Below, piece by piece: positions 21,985-32,551 of a stretch of DNA of 64,000 nt. Every line of letters starts with the position of its first letter. Within the stretch, counting starts at the first letter, position 1. The stretch is from positions 124,001-188,000 of the forward strand of contig JBBRTB010000003.1 in NCBI GenBank assembly GCA_038244815.1, written 5' to 3'. The stretch is from DASVHS01 sp038244815 (GTDB taxonomy: Bacteria > Acidobacteriota > Thermoanaerobaculia > Gp7-AA8). A model generated the notes under the pieces. It saw only the letters and a list, made by a program, of their open reading frames with translations, had not been told where the DNA came from and made no database searches. The translations under genes and the position numbers were made by a program.

Positions 21985-22076
21985 GTCATTCCGAACCGCG
22001 GAGACGGTGAGGAATCCGGGGGCGGGAGCATCGCCCCCGCCCGGATTCCTCGCGCTCTCGCGGCGCTCGGAATGAC
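21985..22076. repeat. REP-like dyad repeat, copy B
   Basis: GTCATTCCGAACCGCGGAGA at the left and GGCGCTCGGAATGAC at the right are inverted. The inner arms are CCGGGGGCGGG and CCCGCCCGG. The repeat lies between the rpoB stop and the small zinc-ribbon gene. Confidence 0.8.
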
Positions 22077-22080
22077 TCGT

Positions 22081-26361
<4,281 letters not shown>

Positions 26362-26485
26362 TGAGGTTGACTCCTTGAATTGTGGTGTGACTACGAGGCG
26401 AGACCCTGTCGCAGGCGACGCGAAGGGTTGAACGCGGGGTTTGGAACCATGTGGAGAAGGCCGCTCCCCCCTTCCCCGGTTCCGG

Positions 26486-26579
26486 GAAATGCAGAATGCA
26501 AAATGCAAAATGCAAACTAGAGACGAGTTACCGTCTCAGTTTTTGCATTCTTCATTCTGCATTCTGCATTTGCATTTCT
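26486..26579. repeat. Inverted heptad array (AAAATGC type), locus 1
   Basis: The left arm is tandem AAATGCAGAATGCAAAATGC units; the right arm (26541-26579) is the inverse, GCATTCTTCATTCTGCATTC. About 24 unrelated bases separate them. The AT-rich composition contrasts with the high-GC genes. It would fold into a long hairpin in the rplL-rpoB transcript. Confidence 0.85.
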
Positions 26580-26584
26580 GACAA

Positions 26585-26624
26585 CAAAAGGCAATTCCGG
26601 GCGAGGAAAGTCCCTCGCCCGGAA
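26585..26624 (-). terminator. rplL-rpoB intergenic hairpin (partial terminator or processing site)
   Basis: A perfect 12-bp stem (26595-26606 with 26613-26624) is followed on the minus strand by a moderately T-rich ATTGCCTTTTGTTG. Its position just after the rplL stop parallels the attenuator and RNase III site between rplL and rpoB in E. coli, so partial termination is likely. Confidence 0.65.
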
Positions 26625-26641
26625 AATAATGCCGAATCCAG

Positions 26642-27022
26642 CTATTTGACCGTGACTTTGGCGCCGGCCGCTTCGAAGACCTTCTTGATCTTGTCGGCCT
26701 CTTCCTTGGACACGTTTTCCTTGACCGTCTGCGGAGCACCCTCGACGAGGTCCTTCGCTTCCTTGAGGCCGAGGCTGGTTACTTCGCGGACCGCCTTGAT
26801 GACGTTGATCTTCTTCTCGCCGACTTCCGTCAGCGTGACGGTGAACTCCGTCTGCACCTCCACCGGAGCCGCAGCGGCGGCCGGGCCGGCAGCAGCGGCC
26901 GGTGCCATTGCCGCGGCGGCGGAGACGCCGAAGCGCTCTTCGAGCGCCTTGACGAGGTTCGAAAGATCAAGAACCGACATCGACTCGATCTGCTTCACGA
27001 AATCATCTGTTGAGATAGCCAT
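26642..27022 (-). CDS. rplL: Ribosomal protein bL12 (L7/L12)
   Basis: This 126-aa stalk protein has an N-terminal dimerisation helix pair (ISTDDFVKQIESMSVLDLSN), an Ala/Pro hinge (about residues 36-54), and a C-terminal factor-binding domain (EKKINVIKAVREVTSLGLKE, ending AAGAKVTVK). AGGAAAATA precedes the ATG. It binds bL10 and recruits translational GTPases. It follows rplJ by 18 bases, the standard order. Confidence 0.98.
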   Translation of the reverse strand: MAISTDDFVKQIESMSVLDLSNLVKALEERFGVSAAAAMAPAAAAGPAAAAAPVEVQTEFTVTLTEVGEKKINVIKAVREVTSLGLKEAKDLVEGAPQTVKENVSKEEADKIKKVFEAAGAKVTVK

Positions 27023-27040
27023 TATTTTCCTCCGAATCGT

Positions 27041-27586
27041 TTAAGCGGCCCCTTCGCCTTCGCTCAGGACGCCACCTTTTTGTTTGGCAATTTGATCGAT
27101 GACAACCGCGATGTTGCGGATGTTCGCGTTGAGGACGATCGCCAGTCCGCGGATCGGCGACTGCATGACGTACAGCAGCATGGAAATGAGCTCGTCCCGA
27201 GTGGGAAGGTTGGCGATGTTCTGGATCTCGGCGGCCGGAACGATCTGGCCGTTGAGCATCGCTCCCTTGAACTGCACCGTGGGGACGTCCTTGGCGAACT
27301 TCGTGAGCGCCTTGGCCAGGGCCACCGCGTCGGTGCGGTTGAAGGCCACGGCGGTCATGCCCGAGAACTTGGTCTCCAGCGTCTTGAGCGGCGAGTCCTT
27401 CACGGCGATGAGGGCCAGCGTGTTCTTGATGACCACGTACTGCGAACCGGTCTCACGGACCTGCTTGCGCAGCTCGGTGACCTGCGGGACGGTGATGCCC
27501 TTGAAGTCGATCAGGAAGGCATTCGTGGCCTGGCCGATGCTCTCGTTGAATGCAGAGATTGCCTGTGCTTTTTCTTCGCGGTTCAT
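27041..27586 (-). CDS. rplJ: Ribosomal protein uL10
   Basis: This 181-aa L10 starts MNREEKAQAISAFNESIGQA; the RNA-binding core has FKGITVPQVTELRKQVRETG and LMDRIDA-like residues are replaced by FNRTDAVALAKAL. The C-terminal helix that carries L12 dimers is ANIRNIAVVIDQIAKQK. It anchors the stalk to 23S rRNA. In the rplKAJL cluster it lies two bases from the rplA stop, so the two are tightly coupled. Confidence 0.97.
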   Translation of the reverse strand: MNREEKAQAISAFNESIGQATNAFLIDFKGITVPQVTELRKQVRETGSQYVVIKNTLALIAVKDSPLKTLETKFSGMTAVAFNRTDAVALAKALTKFAKDVPTVQFKGAMLNGQIVPAAEIQNIANLPTRDELISMLLYVMQSPIRGLAIVLNANIRNIAVVIDQIAKQKGGVLSEGEGAA

Positions 27587-27588
27587 GG

Positions 27589-28293
27589 CTATTTCTCTTC
27601 CTTCACCTCGGCCACGGTCGAGTCGAGCTGGATCGACGGACTCATGGTCGACGAGACGTAGATCGTGCGGACGTACTTGCCCTTGGCCGCGGGCGGCTTC
27701 GCTTTGCGCACGGCGTTGATGATGGCCGAGGCGTTGTCGCGGAGCTGGTCTGCACTGAACTGAATTTTTCCGACCGGCACGTGGATGATCGACGTCTTGT
27801 CGACGCGGAACTCCACCTTGCCGGCCTTGATCTCCGACAGCGCCTTGGCGACGTCGAACGTGACGGTGCCGGTCTTCGGATTCGGCATCAGTCCGCGGGG
27901 ACCGAGAACCTTTCCGAGCTTACCGACCGAGCGCATCATGTCCGGCGTGGCGATGACGGCGTCGTAATCGACCCAGCCGCCCTGGATCTTCTCGACCAAT
28001 TCGTCGCCGCCGACGAAATCAGCGCCCGCCTCGGTGGCTTCGCGCTGTTTATCGCCGTTGGCGATGACGAGCACGCGCTTCAACTGTCCGGTTCCGTGCG
28101 GGAGCACGGTAGTGCCACGGACCATCTGATCGGCGTGCTTTGGGTCGACTCCGAGGAGCATCGAGAGCTCGACCGTCTCGTTGAATTTGGCGAACGAGAC
28201 TTCCTTCAGAAGCTTGAACGCCTCGTCCAGCTGATACGGACGTTGCTCTACCTTCTCGGCAGCGGCCATGTACTTCTTGCCGTGTCTGGCCAT
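27589..28293 (-). CDS. rplA: Ribosomal protein uL1
   Basis: This 234-aa L1 of normal length contains FNETVELSMLLGVDPKHADQ, the LGPRGLMPNPKTGTV signature and SAIINAVRKAKPPAAKGKYV near the end. It forms the L1 stalk of the 50S subunit and in many bacteria represses its own rplK-rplA mRNA. The 90-base gap upstream of it contains a small GC hairpin that could be a binding or processing site, but I cannot identify an L1 target. Confidence 0.98.
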   Translation of the reverse strand: MARHGKKYMAAAEKVEQRPYQLDEAFKLLKEVSFAKFNETVELSMLLGVDPKHADQMVRGTTVLPHGTGQLKRVLVIANGDKQREATEAGADFVGGDELVEKIQGGWVDYDAVIATPDMMRSVGKLGKVLGPRGLMPNPKTGTVTFDVAKALSEIKAGKVEFRVDKTSIIHVPVGKIQFSADQLRDNASAIINAVRKAKPPAAKGKYVRTIYVSSTMSPSIQLDSTVAEVKEEK

Positions 28294-28383
28294 TGTTCTC
28301 CTTGTAGTGTTAACGGCTCGCGTCGCCGCGAACCTCCTACATCGATATCTGCCGCAGCGACGCGCTGCGGCGCCTCATAACCG

Positions 28384-28806
28384 TTAAACGACTTCGATTC
28401 CCATCGAGCGCGCGGTGCCCTCGACGGTCTTGATCGCTGCTTGGAGCGATGCGGCGTTGAGATCGGGCATCTTCGTCCTGGCGATCTCCTCGACCTGCTT
28501 GGCCGTGACCTTGCCGATCTTGTCCTTGTTCGGCACGCCCGATCCCTTCGGGATTCCGGCGGCGCGCAGCAGCAGGATCGACGCCGGGGGCGTCTTCGTC
28601 ACGAACGTGAACGAGCGGTCGGAGAAGACCGTGATCACGACCGGGATGATCAGCCCCTGGTCCTTGGCCGTACGGGCGTTGAACGTCTTGCAGAACTCCA
28701 TGATGTTCACGCCGTGCTGGCCGAGAGCGGGTCCGACCGGAGGGGCGGGCGTGGCCTGGCCGGCCGGGATCTGGAGCTTGATGTAACCAGTTACCTTTTT
28801 TGCCAT
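28384..28806 (-). CDS. rplK: Ribosomal protein uL11
   Basis: This 140-aa L11 reads KVTGYIKLQIPAGQATPAPP, PVGPALGQHGVNIMEFCK, then TPPASILLLRAAGIPKGSG, ending TARSMGIEVV. It is the GTPase-centre protein with the PxGPALGQ signature. It lies downstream of nusG, separated by the AT-rich heptad hairpin at 28826-28906. The start is assigned at MAKKVTGYIK. Confidence 0.98.
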   Translation of the reverse strand: MAKKVTGYIKLQIPAGQATPAPPVGPALGQHGVNIMEFCKTFNARTAKDQGLIIPVVITVFSDRSFTFVTKTPPASILLLRAAGIPKGSGVPNKDKIGKVTAKQVEEIARTKMPDLNAASLQAAIKTVEGTARSMGIEVV

Positions 28807-28825
28807 GATTAATCGTTCCTGAATT

Positions 28826-28906
28826 CAGAATGCAAAATGCAAAATGCAAAATGCAGAATGTAAAACGTCGTCATTTTACATTTCTAATTTTGCATTCTGC
28901 ATTTGC
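28826..28906. repeat. Inverted heptad array (AAAATGC type), locus 2
   Basis: The left arm has AGAATGCAAAATGCAAAATG and further units to 28865. The right arm (28873-28906) is the inverse, including TTTTGCATTCTGCATTTGC. It fills the nusG-rplK gap and touches the nusG stop. It has the same unit as at 26486-26579. Confidence 0.85.
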
Positions 28907-29491
28907 TTATTTTTTCTTGTCCGACCCGCCCTCGTCCGCTCCCGCGTCGTAGCGGTTGACCTGCAGGAAGTCCAGCTCAACGGGCGTGGACCGCCCGAAG
29001 ATCGTGACCATGACCTTGAGCGTGTTGCGGTCGAGGTTCACTTCGTCGACCACACCGGTGAAATTCGTGAACGGGCCGTCGATGATGCGGACGTGCTCGC
29101 CGTGCTCGTAGACGTGCTTCGGTTTCGGTTTCTCTTTGGTCGTGACGACCTGGGTCAGGATCTGGTCGACTTCTTCCTGAGTGAGCGGCGTGGGCTTCTT
29201 GCCGGTGCCGACGAAGCCGGTCACCTTCGGGGTGTTCTTGACGAGGTGCCAGGCGTCGTCGGACATCTCCATCTCGACGAGGATGTAGCCGGGGAAGAAC
29301 TTGCGCTGCACCTCGCGCTTCTTGCCGCCCTTCATCTCCACGAGCGTCTCGGTGGGGATCTTGATCTCGCCGAACTTCTCGCGCATGCCCAGGGCGTCGA
29401 CGCGCTGGGTGAGGTTCTCCCGCACCCGCTCCTCGAATCCGGAGTAGGTGTGGACGATGTACCACTGCTTCTGTCCGGCGACCGTTTCCAT
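28907..29491 (-). CDS. nusG: Transcription elongation/antitermination factor NusG
   Basis: This 194-aa protein has an N-terminal NGN domain (QKQWYIVHTYSGFEERVREN, FFPGYILVEMEMSDDAWHLV, VTGFVGTGKKPTPLT). A KOW domain follows (GEHVRIIDGPFTNFTGVVDE...LKVMVTIFGRSTPVELDFLQ) and a short charged tail ends SDKKK. It binds the clamp of RNA polymerase and couples with Rho or ribosomal protein S10. The secE stop lies three bases upstream of its ATG. Confidence 0.98.
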   Translation of the reverse strand: METVAGQKQWYIVHTYSGFEERVRENLTQRVDALGMREKFGEIKIPTETLVEMKGGKKREVQRKFFPGYILVEMEMSDDAWHLVKNTPKVTGFVGTGKKPTPLTQEEVDQILTQVVTTKEKPKPKHVYEHGEHVRIIDGPFTNFTGVVDEVNLDRNTLKVMVTIFGRSTPVELDFLQVNRYDAGADEGGSDKKK

Positions 29492-29494
29492 GGT

Positions 29495-29734
29495 TTAAGC
29501 GCCCGCTCCGAAGTAGTCGAAAAGCCTCGTGGTGAGGAAGAAGAAGACCTGGTCCGCTCCCCACAGGTAGAGCGCGAAGACCACCGTGGCGATCAGGACG
29601 ACGAACGTCGTGCCGACGACCTCGTTGCGGGTCGGCCAGGTGACCTTCTTCATCTCCGCGTTGGTCTCACGCCAGAAGTCGCGCGTGCTGACCCACCACT
29701 GTCTCGGTTTTTCTACGACTGCATTGGCTTCCAT
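29495..29734 (-). CDS. secE: Preprotein translocase subunit SecE
   Basis: This 79-aa protein from ATG 29734 (MEANAVVEKPRQWW) has the amphipathic helix and signature EMKKVTWPTRNEVVGTT, followed by a single membrane helix (VVLIATVVFALYLWGADQVF). It is the short single-span form. It stabilises SecY. An upstream in-frame start at 29785 would overlap the tRNA-Trp gene, so it is rejected. Confidence 0.95.
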   Translation of the reverse strand: MEANAVVEKPRQWWVSTRDFWRETNAEMKKVTWPTRNEVVGTTFVVLIATVVFALYLWGADQVFFFLTTRLFDYFGAGA

Positions 29735-29755
29735 CGATATCTCGTGTTCCCCGGT

Positions 29756-29831
29756 TGGCAGGCCAAGAGGGGCTCGAACCCCCAACCTGCGGTTTTGGAG
29801 ACCGCTGCTCTACCAATTGAGCTATTGGCCT
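29756..29831 (-). tRNA. tRNA-Trp (CCA anticodon)
   Basis: A 76-nt cloverleaf lies on the minus strand with acceptor AGGCCAA/TTGGCCT, anticodon arm GCGGT-CTCCAAA-ACCGC (anticodon CCA), T-arm GGGGG-TTCGAGC-CCCCT and an encoded 3' CCA. It lies between rpmG and secE, the usual place for trpT in many phyla. Confidence 0.97.
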
Positions 29832-29884
29832 ACGAATGCCGCAAAAGGCTGAGAAAGCTCAACCTTAGCCGCTTATTCCCTCAT

Positions 29885-29980
29885 GTCATTCTGAGCCGCG
29901 AAGACGGCGAAGAATCCGGGCGGAGGCGCTTTCCTTTCGCCGCCGCCCGGATCCTTCGCGCTCTGCGGCGCTCAGGATGA
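29885..29980. repeat. REP-like dyad repeat, copy C
   Basis: GTCATTCTGAGCCGCGAAGA at the left is inverted against CTCTGCGGCGCTCAGGATGA at the right, with inner CCGGGCGG...CCGCCCGG arms. It lies between tRNA-Trp and rpmG. Confidence 0.8.
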
Positions 29981-29988
29981 GTGTTCCC

Positions 29989-30150
29989 TCATTTAGTCTC
30001 GCGATGAACCGTGTGCTTCCGATCGTGACGGCAGAACTTCTTGAGCTCCACCTTCTCGGTCATCGTTTTCTTGTTCTTCGTCGTGCTGTAGTTGCGGTTT
30101 TTGCACTCGGTGCACTGAAGAGTGATGATTTCTCTGCCTGCGCGCGCCAT
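29989..30150 (-). CDS. rpmG: Ribosomal protein bL33
   Basis: This 53-aa protein reads MARAGREIITLQCTECKNRN, then YSTTKNKKTMTEKVELKKFC, then RHDRKHTVHRETK. The first zinc knuckle (C13-TE-C16) is present. The second knuckle has C40 but HD/RKH where the fourth Cys is expected, so zinc binding is partial or uses His. The position between tRNA-Thr and tRNA-Trp/secE is conserved in many bacteria. Confidence 0.93.
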   Translation of the reverse strand: MARAGREIITLQCTECKNRNYSTTKNKKTMTEKVELKKFCRHDRKHTVHRETK

Positions 30151-30176
30151 GGATGTAACTCCTCAAAACGGTTGTC

Positions 30177-30251
30177 TGGAGCCCTCGACGAGATTTGAAC
30201 TCGTGACCCCGTCCTTACCAAGGACGTGCTCTACCCCTGAGCTACGAGGGC
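30177..30251 (-). tRNA. tRNA-Thr (GGT anticodon)
   Basis: The minus-strand cloverleaf has acceptor GCCCTCG/CGAGGGC, anticodon arm CGTCC-TTGGTAA-GGACG (anticodon GGT), T-loop TTCAAAT and encoded CCA. It corresponds to thrT in the classic thrU-tyrU-glyT-thrT order. Confidence 0.97.
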
Positions 30252-30260
30252 CGATTCATC

Positions 30261-30378
30261 GCGGTCCAGCGAGGGCGCATCTGCTTCGTTGTCGGTCGTC
30301 GCCTTCACTGCGGCGTAGCGCTGCTACGCCTCGTTCGGCTCCTTCCTCCGCCTCGCATCTGCACCCTCGCTGGACCGC
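30261..30378. repeat. 118-bp palindromic element inside the tRNA cluster
   Basis: Perfect 15-bp terminal inverted arms (GCGGTCCAGCGAGGG at 30261-30275 and its complement at 30364-30378) enclose a central hairpin GGCGTAGC-GCT-GCTACGCC (30312-30330). GCATCTGC is repeated directly just inside both arms. It lies between tRNA-Gly and tRNA-Thr(GGT), where the cluster is normally compact. It resembles intergenic mobile palindromes seen in other genomes, but I cannot name it. Confidence 0.8.
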
Positions 30379-30402
30379 TCACTTTTTGTTGCCTTCTGAT
30401 TT

Positions 30403-30433
30403 CCGAGGCCCGAGGCCTGAGGCCCGAGGCCTG
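30403..30433. repeat. GGCCCGA/GGCCTGA heptad array
   Basis: About four tandem 7-base units (CCGAGGCCCGAGGCCTGAGG and onward) end at a T-run just before tRNA-Gly. Confidence 0.8.
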
Positions 30434-30438
30434 TTTTT

Positions 30439-30514
30439 TGGAGCGGGAGACGGGGCTCGAACCCGCGACCAACAGCTTGGAAGGCTGTGACTCTACCAAC
30501 TGAGTTACTCCCGC
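30439..30514 (-). tRNA. tRNA-Gly (TCC anticodon)
   Basis: A 76-nt cloverleaf lies on the minus strand with acceptor GCGGGAG/CTCCCGC, anticodon arm ACAGC-CTTCCAA-GCTGT (anticodon TCC), T-arm CGGG-TTCGAGC-CCCG and encoded CCA. Confidence 0.97.
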
Positions 30515-30547
30515 CTGCTTTCGAAAGCCCGGCGCCTGAACGCCGGT

Positions 30548-30634
30548 TGGTGGAGAGAGGAGGATTCGAACCTCCGTAGGTCATGGACCGGCAGATTTAC
30601 AGTCTGCTGCTTTTAGCCGCTCAGCCATCTCTCC
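30548..30634 (-). tRNA. tRNA-Tyr (GTA anticodon)
   Basis: An 87-nt class II tRNA with acceptor GGAGAGA/TCTCTCC, anticodon GTA in GCAGA-CTGTAAA-TCTGC, a long variable arm (CGGTCCATGACC region) and encoded CCA. Confidence 0.97.
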
Positions 30635-30650
30635 ATCTGGTAGCTGCAAC

Positions 30651-30726
30651 TGGAGCTGGCGACGGGACTCGAACCCGCGACCTGCTGATTACAAATCAGC
30701 TGCTCTACCAACTGAGCTATGCCAGC
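30651..30726 (-). tRNA. tRNA-Thr (TGT anticodon)
   Basis: Acceptor GCTGGCA/CGCCAGC has an A-C mismatch at the last pair. The anticodon arm is GCTGA-TTTGTAA-TCAGC (anticodon TGT), and CCA is encoded. It is the first gene of the tRNA cluster in transcription order. Confidence 0.95.
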
Positions 30727-30811
30727 TAAACACTGGATTTCAAAGACACAAAAGCCTTCGTCCACTTTGAGCACACGGGGAGCTTAGGCGGCGGAGGCCG
30801 AGGAACTGCGG

Positions 30812-30841
30812 GTTATAGCAAACTCCAGCAACGGGACGCAA
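30812..30841 (-). promoter_or_regulatory. Promoter of the tRNA/secE-nusG cluster
   Basis: TTGCGT (30836-30841) and TATAAC (30812-30817) are separated by 18 bases on the minus strand, about 86 bases upstream of tRNA-Thr(TGT). The GC-rich stretch right after the -10 (CCCGC) is typical of stable-RNA promoters under stringent control. Confidence 0.6.
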
Positions 30842-30853
30842 GAGAAGAGTATT

Positions 30854-31564
30854 TCAGCGGTTCTGGCGCCGCACTTCCCAGCACAGCACCGCCGCCGCGC
30901 TGGCCACGTTGAACGAGTCGACGTGCCCCTGCATCGGGATGGTTACGGTCCGGTCGCAATGCTCGAGCACGTTGCGGCGTACGCCCTTTCCCTCGCTGCC
31001 CATGACCAGCGCCACCTTGCCGGTGAAATCGATTTCGTCGGGACGATCGCCGTTCGCCGCTGCCGCGTAGACCCAGTAGTGCGCTTTCTTCAGCGCCTCG
31101 ATCGCGCGCGCCAGGTTCGTGACCTGTGCCACGGCCACCCATTGCGACGCGCCCGCGCTCGCCTTCACCGCCGCCGGCGTCAGCCCCACGCTGTCATGCT
31201 GCGGAATGACCACGAGATCGACGCCGAACCCATCGGCCACGCGCAGAATCGCGCCGAAGTTCTGCGGATCGGTGATGCCGTCGAGAATCAGGACGAAGTT
31301 CGTCGACTCGCGCCCAAGGATGTCGTCGAAGCCGGCGTAACCTCCGTCGGTCACCTCGGCGACGATGCCGTTGTGCACGCCGCGTCCCGCCAGACGGTCG
31401 ATCTGCTGCACGTCCATCTGGCGCACGGAGATTCCCGCCGCCTTCGCATCCGCGATGGCGCGCTGCAGCTTTTCGCCATGATCGCGTGAGACGCCGATGT
31501 AGCGTACGCGCTTCGGATCGGAGCGGATGGCCTCGATGACGGGATTCAGTCCGTAGAGAATCAC
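30854..31564 (-). CDS. rlmB: TrmH/RlmB-family 23S rRNA 2'-O-ribose methyltransferase
   Basis: This 236-aa SPOUT methyltransferase has an N-terminal L30e-like substrate-binding domain (ILYGLNPVIEAIRSDPKRVR) and the knotted catalytic domain with motif 1 LDGITDPQNFGAILR (catalytic Arg and Asn). SEGKGVRRNVLEHCD and IPMQGHVDSFNVASAAAVLC follow, the last carrying the motif 3 Ser/Asn. The GTG start is preceded by GAGGACGCGA, where the heptad array itself supplies the purine-rich site. RlmB is the closest match to the family; the exact nucleotide target is inferred. Confidence 0.9.
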   Translation of the reverse strand: MILYGLNPVIEAIRSDPKRVRYIGVSRDHGEKLQRAIADAKAAGISVRQMDVQQIDRLAGRGVHNGIVAEVTDGGYAGFDDILGRESTNFVLILDGITDPQNFGAILRVADGFGVDLVVIPQHDSVGLTPAAVKASAGASQWVAVAQVTNLARAIEALKKAHYWVYAAAANGDRPDEIDFTGKVALVMGSEGKGVRRNVLEHCDRTVTIPMQGHVDSFNVASAAAVLCWEVRRQNR

Positions 31565-31570
31565 TCGCGT

Positions 31571-31602
31571 CCTCGGGCCTCGGGCCTCGGGCCTCGGGCC
31601 TC
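31571..31602. repeat. GGCCCGA heptad array between pyrD and rlmB
   Basis: Four tandem units (CCTCGGG read on plus) run from the rlmB start region to the pyrD stop codon, which overlaps the last unit. Confidence 0.85.
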
Positions 31603-32551
31603 AGAGGGCGCGTGCCAGTCGCGACGGAAGCATGGGTCCTTCATAGATGAAGCTCGTATATACCTGGACGAGGTCGGCGCCGGCGATCATTTTGCTTCGA
31701 ACGTCGTCGGGAGTGAATACGCCGCCCACGCCGATGAGCGGATATCCACTCCCCACCCGCTCGCGCACCTTGCGCAGCACATCCGTCGATCGTCTCATGA
31801 GCGGCGCACCGGACAAGCCGCCTGCTTCGCGCATGCCTGGCGGCTTCTCCACCGTCGTGTTCGTGCAGATCATGCCGTCGGCGTGAACGACGCACACATC
31901 GCAGATCTCGCGAAGCTGCCCGTCGTCGAGATCCGGCGCGATCTTGACGAGCACCGGGCCACGCTTGTCGATCGACTGGAGGAGATGCTGGAGATGCTCG
32001 GGCCTCTGAAAGTCGCGAAGCCCGGGCGTGTTCGGCGACGAGACGTTCAACACCGCCGCGTCGGCGTGAGGGGCGACCTTCTCATAGCATCCGGCATAGT
32101 TGTCGACATCCTTGTTCTTTCCGACGTTGACGAAGACCGGCGCGGCGGCCGCCGCACCGCGGAGCCGCTCCGCGATTGCGGCCGCACCGTCGTTGTTGAA
32201 GCCCATGCGGTTGATCAGCACACGTTCCACGGGATAGCGGAACAGGCGCGGACGCGGATTTCCGCGTTGCGGATCGAGCGTCACCGTTCCGACTTCCACG
32301 AAGCCGAAGCCGAGTGCAGCCAGCATGGGGATCATCACGGCGTTTTTGTCGAAGCCGGCGGCGATGCCGACCGGTGAGGGGAACTTCAAACCGAACAGCT
32401 CGCGCGCGGCGCTGGCCGGAGGACGGCAGACGCGCTCGATGACACGCAAGGCGATCGGAATCTGTTGCAGCGCGGCCATCTGCTCCGTCGTCCACTCATG
32501 CGCCGCCTCGGCGTCCAGGTGAAACAGCAGACCGCGGATCAGCGAATACAT
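31601..32551 (-). CDS. pyrD: Dihydroorotate dehydrogenase (class 2, quinone-dependent)
   Basis: This 316-aa FMN enzyme of pyrimidine synthesis has an N-terminal membrane-association helix (MYSLIRGLLFHLDAEAAHEW) and PVGIAAGFDKNAVMIP. INRMGFNNDGA, LNVSSPNTPGLRDFQ (the Ser base used by class 2 enzymes), TNTTVEKPPG and GVGGVFTPDDVRSKMIAGAD follow. The open frame extends upstream through gltX in another frame, but homology begins at ATG 32551, overlapping the gltX end by 13 bases. Confidence 0.96.
   Translation of the reverse strand: MYSLIRGLLFHLDAEAAHEWTTEQMAALQQIPIALRVIERVCRPPASAARELFGLKFPSPVGIAAGFDKNAVMIPMLAALGFGFVEVGTVTLDPQRGNPRPRLFRYPVERVLINRMGFNNDGAAAIAERLRGAAAAAPVFVNVGKNKDVDNYAGCYEKVAPHADAAVLNVSSPNTPGLRDFQRPEHLQHLLQSIDKRGPVLVKIAPDLDDGQLREICDVCVVHADGMICTNTTVEKPPGMREAGGLSGAPLMRRSTDVLRKVRERVGSGYPLIGVGGVFTPDDVRSKMIAGADLVQVYTSFIYEGPMLPSRLARAL

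Noticed and set aside
26486..31602. Short tandem repeats as a possible CRISPR array
   Set aside because: The units are 7-8 bases with no unique spacers, and no cas genes are present.
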